A stretch of 64,000 nt of DNA from Primula veris (lineage: Eukaryota > Streptophyta > Magnoliopsida > Ericales > Primulaceae), in the NCBI GenBank assembly GCA_963682055.1, contig OY821740.1, forward strand, positions 18,252,814 through 18,316,813, written 5' to 3'. Position 1 is the first letter of the stretch. Each line of letters opens with the position of its first letter. A model generated the notes under the pieces. That model saw only the letters and a list, made by a program, of their open reading frames with translations, did no database searches and was not told the origin of the DNA. The translations under genes were made by a program, and so were the position numbers. Below, in pieces: positions 59,551 through 64,000 of the stretch.

Positions 59551-60305
59551 TAGACCATTTTGGGAATATTACAGAAAGGTAGCCTATTCTGGGATTTTGG
59601 GGCAGCCACTGTACCATTTTGGAAAAAAACTCCTGGGTCTACACGTGTATCTTTTTTTAATTTATAAATAAATAAGTGTAGGTAAAAAATACAACTAAAA
59701 TTCGATTTTCTCAACTGGCTATGGCTAATAGGTCGTATTAAATTGAATTATGTGCGGGTTTCTCGACCCTACTTATTATTAGGTTACATTAAATTAAATT
59801 ATTTATGATTTTTTATACTATGAAAATGTATTTTAATTTATTAATAAACAAACAAATATTTTTCACTATTATAAAAAAATTGAATAAAAACTCAACAATA
59901 TAACGATGAATCCAATTTATATTTGCTAATGAGTTACGATAAATATAAATTGTATTCATCGTTATATTGTTGAGTTTTTATTCAATTTTTTTATAATAGT
60001 GAGAAATATTTGTTTGTTTATTAATAAGTTAAATTGATAACTTAAAATACATTTTCATAGTATAAAAAAGTACAAATAATTCAATTTAATGAGATATAAT
60101 AATACATAGGGTTAATAAACTCACGGATAATTCAATTTAGTACGATATAATAGTCACGTAGGACGTGGGGTTGAGAACTTTGGATTTTACGTGTATTTTT
60201 TACTTCCACTTATTAATTTATGAATTAAAAAAAAAAGGTGACACGTACACACAAGATTTCCAATCCCGGGTCTGTTATATTTATGAGTAAAAATGGTAAT
60301 GTAAC

Positions 60306-60534
60306 TCCGTTTCCAATTAATTATCCGTTACGAAACTACGTGCAATTTTGACCGTACAATAACTTGTATCAAAATTGCCGGAATGAAATTTTTTAAAAGT
60401 TAATCATATAGTTCAAATATTAAATTATATGATTTAATTTTGAAATTTTTTATTTTGACAATTTTGATACATATTATAAGCCGGTCAAAATTGCACGTAA
60501 TTTCATGGAGTACAATAAATTGAGAACGGGGGAG
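60306..60534. mobile_element. Stowaway-type MITE, second copy
   Basis: Left AACTCCGTTTCCAATTAATT pairs with AATAAATTGAGAACGGGGGAG on the right, and CAATTTTGACCG with CGGTCAAAATTG. It is of the same family as 56233-56462. Exact TA target sites are eroded. Confidence 0.65.
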
Positions 60535-60599
60535 GATTAATTAACCAATGACTGCAAATTTTCTCTGGTTTAAACATTGGGGATCCACAATTTGTTCTT

Positions 60600-60778
60600 T
60601 GTACATTATGTTACAAATATATTTCAAAAGTCAATCACATAATTTATAGTTATAAAATATAAGATTTAATTTTTTGATTTTTTGATTTTTCATTCCGACA
60701 ATTTAGATGTGTTAAATTCGATGGTCAAAATTGAACGTATTTTCACAATAGACACTTATTTAGGAATGGACGAAGTAT
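60600..60778. mobile_element. Partial Stowaway-type MITE
   Basis: Shares TTTTTCATTCCGACAATTTAGAT and GGTCAAAATTG with the two copies above, ending GGAATGGACGAAGTA. The left end is not clear. Confidence 0.45.
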
Positions 60779-61800
60779 CATGTTATGTTTTGGTAATCTT
60801 ATCGCTATTCATAATTTTTTTTATTAAATCAACAGTTTATTTTATTTCTAAATTGTTTCTTAAAAAAATATGTAATTTGACTTTTTATATATTTTTTGGG
60901 TATTTATTAATATTACTATCTTATAAATTATCAAAACAAACAATAAATACCAAAAAAATATAAAAAGTCAAAATTTACATTTTTTTTTTTAACAAACACT
61001 TTAGAAATAAAATGTAACTTTGATTTAAGAAAAAAACTTACGAATACATATGAAAAAAACGATAACATGATCAAAACATGACATTACAAACATTACCAAA
61101 TGTACTACATACTTTGGATACCATTGATTGCCTATCATTTATCTAATTATAAAACAATTAATGTCGAATAATTATCACTTTTTGAACTTATATTCACACG
61201 AGATACCTATCATAATTTGCATTATATGTAGATACTACTTTTTTATACTATATAAACCCTTAATTTTCTTATTTTAAAAACTCTCTCTTTATATATATAT
61301 ATATATATGACGGCAGCGGCGATGATGTATTCTTCTCCAACGACCTTGCTCCTTCAATGATGACATTTCTCCTCCTCCGACGACCTTGCTCCGCTGTGAT
61401 ACTCTCTCTCTGCATGTGTTGGCGGTGGTCAGATTTGAAAACGATCGAAACTCCGGCGACTGACGGAGGAGGCTCGTGACGGGGTTTGTTGCGAGGGGAT
61501 TGGAGGCGATGGTAGTTGAGGATCACTGCACCGTAACCATGCGTTCGGTAATGCTTGTTTAATTTACATATTTACATATAATACACATATATTTGTGTTT
61601 GCTTTGTTGGATAAATTAGGCCTTGTTTTTAGTTGAAATGTAATTATCTAGTGAATAAACCAAGATAGTGAACATCTGGTTTTGTATTGAGATGGTCTTT
61701 ATACACATCTTCTTAAGCACTTATCACACGTTAACATTTGGAAAAATTAAGAATTTTTTCGTCTTAGTTTAATCATATAAAAATTAAGAATTGCAGACTG
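60779..61800. other. AT-rich DNA with (TA)n and a GC-richer patch
   Basis: A (TA)n run is at 61288-61309. 61310-61545 is GC-richer, with CGACCTTGCTCC repeated (61337, 61381) and TCCGGCGACTGACGGAGGAGG, resembling a 5' leader, but no protein is recognisable. Confidence 0.4.
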
Positions 61801-61810
61801 AAATTAAGAT

Positions 61811-62262
61811 TCTTTTGGGGTTCAAATAGACCTCGATTCAGGCTAAAATTGGAACCCGTTTGTGGCTGGAATGAAGCTCCGTTTGTAGCGATTAAGAGTT
61901 ATGTGCTAACTTGGTCTGTTTTAGGATTGAATTGGGTACTATTTTAGGGTTGAATCAGGTACTGTTTTGGGGTTGAATCAGGTACTGTTTTGGGGCTGAA
62001 TCGTGCCCGTTTTGGTGATTAGTTGAGGTCCATTTGATGTTAAATCAAGGCTGGTTTTGGGGATGAAAATGTGTTTGTTTTGGGGCCGAATTGGGACCAT
62101 TTTCTGGGCTGAAACGGGTCTGTTTTGATGCTAAATTGGGGTCTGTTTTTGTTTTTAATCGGGGATGGTTTTGGGGGTAAAACGGCCCTTGTTTTGGGGC
62201 TGAATCGAGCCCTATTTCAGGGCTGAAAACAAGCCCGTTTTGGTGCTGAATTATTTTTTCAG
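61811..62262. repeat. 23-bp minisatellite (TTTTGGGGCTGAATCGGGTCTG)
   Basis: About 18 diverged units of 22-24 bp, each beginning TTTTGGGG/TTTTAGGG and containing TGAATC, run head to tail. The period is not a multiple of three, and no frame is open across it. Confidence 0.85.
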
Positions 62263-62417
62263 TTTGTATGGCTTGAGTTTAGTGCTTGTTTGTTTGGGCT
62301 TGGATAATTCTTTAGAAACCCTATAAAAAGGCATTATTTTAAGGCGAATGTATAGCTTTTGTACGATTAGTTTTGCTACTTTGGCTATTAATTTCATTTT
62401 TAGTCACTAATTTTAGA

Positions 62418-62492
62418 TCTGTAAGCTCAAATTGGTAAGAGCGCTTGCACCAACACCGAGTTTCAAGAAGTTGGTGGTTCGAATCACTCCGG
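62418..62492 (+). mobile_element. tRNA-derived SINE head
   Basis: GTAAGCTCAAATTGGTAAGAGC matches a pol III A box and GGTGGTTCGAATCAC a B box, 35 bp apart, with GCGCTTGCACCAACACC between, as in plant SINE 5' heads. Too altered to fold as a true tRNA. Confidence 0.55.
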
Positions 62493-62519
62493 ATTTTTTG
62501 ACTTTAAAGTAAATTATAT

Positions 62520-63000
62520 GCATTTTTTGTGATGGACTATTTGCACTTTTATCTGAACTATATGCACTTTATGCTAAACTATATGCAATTTTGACTGAAA
62601 TTGTGCTGAACTAGATTCACTTTTGACTAGACTGTATGCCCTTTCGGCTGAACTACATGCATTTTCATCTGAATCACATGCAATTTCAGTAGAACCACAT
62701 GCATTTTCAGCTAAACCGGATGCACTTCAGCTGAAGTGCATCCACTTCAGCTGAAGTGCATCCGGTTTAACTGAAAGTGCATGTGTGCATCCGGTTTAAC
62801 TGAAAGTGTATGTGGTTCAGATGAAAGTTCATCTAATTCAGTCGAAAGTGCATCTAGTTCAATAAAAATGTATTTATTTCTATAAAAATACATCTAATTC
62901 AATTGAAAGTGCATCTATTTAAATTGAAAATGCATTTGTGCAGTCAAATTACTTTGACTGCACTATATGTTATTTTGACTGAACTAGATGCACTTTTCGC
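62520..63000. repeat. Inverted minisatellite (ATGCACTTTxAGCTGAACTA), orientation switch at 62740
   Basis: Left of 62740, units read ATGCA-TTTTCATCTGAAxxAC; right of it, the reverse complement (TGAAAGTGCAT-x-GTTCAG). Each side has about ten units of 22-23 bp. At the switch, 62713-62738 and 62743-62768 are a perfect 26-bp inverted repeat around a 4-base loop, and each arm holds the palindrome CACTTCAGCTGAAGTG. Confidence 0.88.
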
Positions 63001-63420
63001 TCATTTTGATTAAAAAAAAAGCCACTTTTTGATGAAAAAAATGTTTTTTGATAAAAAAAAAAACATCTTTTCCGGTGTAAAAGGTGGTATATTGACCAAA
63101 AAAAACATTTTTTGTACTTTTTTTGTAATTTTTAAAAAAGTTTGTGATTTTTTTTAGAAAAAATTATGTTTTTTGTGTTTTTTTATAAAATACATTTTAT
63201 TTGTGATATTTTTCATTTTTTGTGATTTTTTAAAAAATACATTTTTTTTGTTTGATTTTTTTATAAAAATACATTTTTTGTGATTTTGTATGATTTTTTT
63301 TCATTTTTTTTCATTTTTTATAATTTTTTGTGATTTTTTTCATTTTATAAAATATTTTGTGTTTTTTTCCATTTTTTTTTATTTTTTCGGATTTATAGAA
63401 TTTTCTTTTAATTTAAAACT
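63001..63420. repeat. T-rich low-complexity tract
   Basis: Runs of TTTTTTGTGATTTTTT and ATACATTTTTTGTG. The phenylalanine-rich frame within is an artefact of composition. Confidence 0.8.
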
Positions 63421-63861
63421 ATTTTTTTGGTTTTCTAAAGAGATAAAATATGTGCATTATATTTTGGGTTGCATGATGACATTTTGGTAAATAAACTAAA
63501 TAATTAAAAAATGATAACTATGGTGAATGTGAACTTATCAAGAAAATTAGAAGGAATATGATGTCCTTATAGGAAATTCCCCCAATTTTTTTTAATTATA
63601 CAGTAACATTTACCATAATATCACGAATTGGGTTTACTCTTGACTTTAACATTTATTAAATCCTTTCGTTTGGAATTAGCCATTATGTCACCTAATTCTA
63701 CTTATGACTTTTAATACAACTATTAAAACATTGGTTGTATATCGCCAGCCAGCTATAACTAGTATTGTTAAATATTAACGGTGGTTACACGACATTAGAG
63801 AGAATTAGTGGGCAACCTAATTCGACTTGTGTCTTTTAGAACTATGGGTGTATCTCGTCAG
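63421..63861. other. AT-rich DNA, nothing seen
   Basis: No gene, repeat or element end recognised. Confidence 0.4.
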
Positions 63862-64000
63862 CAGAGCCGGTCTAGATGGTGTCCCATCTCACAGGCAAAT
63901 AATTTCTGGAAATAAAATAAAATTTACGCTATGTTTTTTCTAAATATTCTTTAAATAGGCAAATAATATTTTTTTCACCAGGCAACCCATCAAATATATT
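63862..64000. mobile_element. hAT-type MITE (CAGAGCCGG end), cut by window edge
   Basis: CAGAGCCGGTCTAGATG, CAGGCAAATAATTTC and CAGGCAACCCA match the MITE at 55013-55196 in order. The right end lies beyond the window. Confidence 0.8.

Larger units (their letters stand above)
56846..59634 (+). mobile_element. Mutator-like element with long inverted termini
   Basis: GGGTCTACAC is directly repeated at 56836-56845 and 59635-59644, a 10-bp target duplication in the 9-11-bp Mutator range. The termini (56846-57072 and about 59290-59634) are inverted copies: TTTTTTTCCAAAATGGTAC, CTTTCTGTAATATT, AAAATGGTCTACTTTCGAAA, then arrays of CGACCGATCG. One end carries a few extra bases (AGGAG). Inside are a MuDR-type N-terminal frame and a duplicated tail. 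No transposase core is present, so it is non-autonomous. Confidence 0.88.
56800..60300. mobile_element. Foldback-type element interrupted by a Mutator-like element
   Basis: With the Mutator-like insertion removed, 56800-56845 plus 59645-60300 forms a long inverted repeat centred near 59935. Left-arm blocks such as ACTCACAAATACAACAGACCC, AACAAACAAATATTT and CTCAACAATATAACGATGAAT reappear reversed on the right. Near the centre the arms are over 90% alike for more than 100 bp. No coding content. RNA from it would fold into a hairpin. Confidence 0.7.

Noticed and set aside
62418..62492. Possible functional tRNA gene
   Set aside because: A and B boxes are present, but the acceptor stem and anticodon arm do not pair, so it is treated as a SINE head.
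63290..63490. Phe-rich open frame
   Set aside because: Low-complexity poly-T composition.

Overview
This window is nuclear DNA from a flowering plant, most likely a eudicot. It is AT-rich, its genes have GT-AG introns, and it holds four ordinary plant genes in a dense bed of nested transposable elements. Species cannot be fixed from the sequence.

Host genes. (1) 805-1146, plus strand: the last two exons of an FT-like florigen gene (PEBP family); earlier exons lie off the left edge. (2) 12798-22555, plus strand: a complete five-exon gene for plastid RNA polymerase sigma factor SIG5 (487 aa), whose fourth intron is 7.6 kb because a copia element and MITEs sit in it. (3) 26025-28561, minus strand: a two-exon DUF599 membrane protein gene (235 aa). 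(4) 53053-56739, minus strand: a complete five-exon AIG2-like/gamma-glutamylcyclotransferase-type gene (178 aa), with a foldback element and a Mutator-like element starting within about 110 bp of its ATG. A RING-H2 fragment (10140-10273) and a PIF/Harbinger transposase fragment (51745-52086) are relics.

Mobile DNA. 2203-9985 is a decayed minus-strand copia element with near-identical 527-bp LTRs, interrupted by a 1,184-bp solo LTR with target duplication AACTC. 15473-21772 is a minus-strand copia element in SIG5 intron 4, with target duplication GGTGG. 30975-48985 is an 18-kb Ty3/gypsy element of Tat type (567-bp LTRs, target duplication GGTCC). Its gag-pol (31621-37525) carries stops and frameshifts. 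Between pol and the 3' LTR it has tandem repeats and about eight reading frames on the opposite strand, several with their own TATA box and one with a four-exon structure. A second solo LTR (target duplication CATCT) splits one of those frames. 56846-59634 is a Mutator-like element with long inverted termini, inserted in one arm of a foldback element. hAT-, Stowaway- and CACTA-type MITEs, SINE heads and minisatellites fill much of the rest.

Most unusual features: the antisense gene cluster inside the gypsy element; a palindromic CCGATCG module shared between a copia-type LTR family and the Mutator-like termini; and a minisatellite at 62520-63000 that reverses orientation around a perfect inverted repeat.
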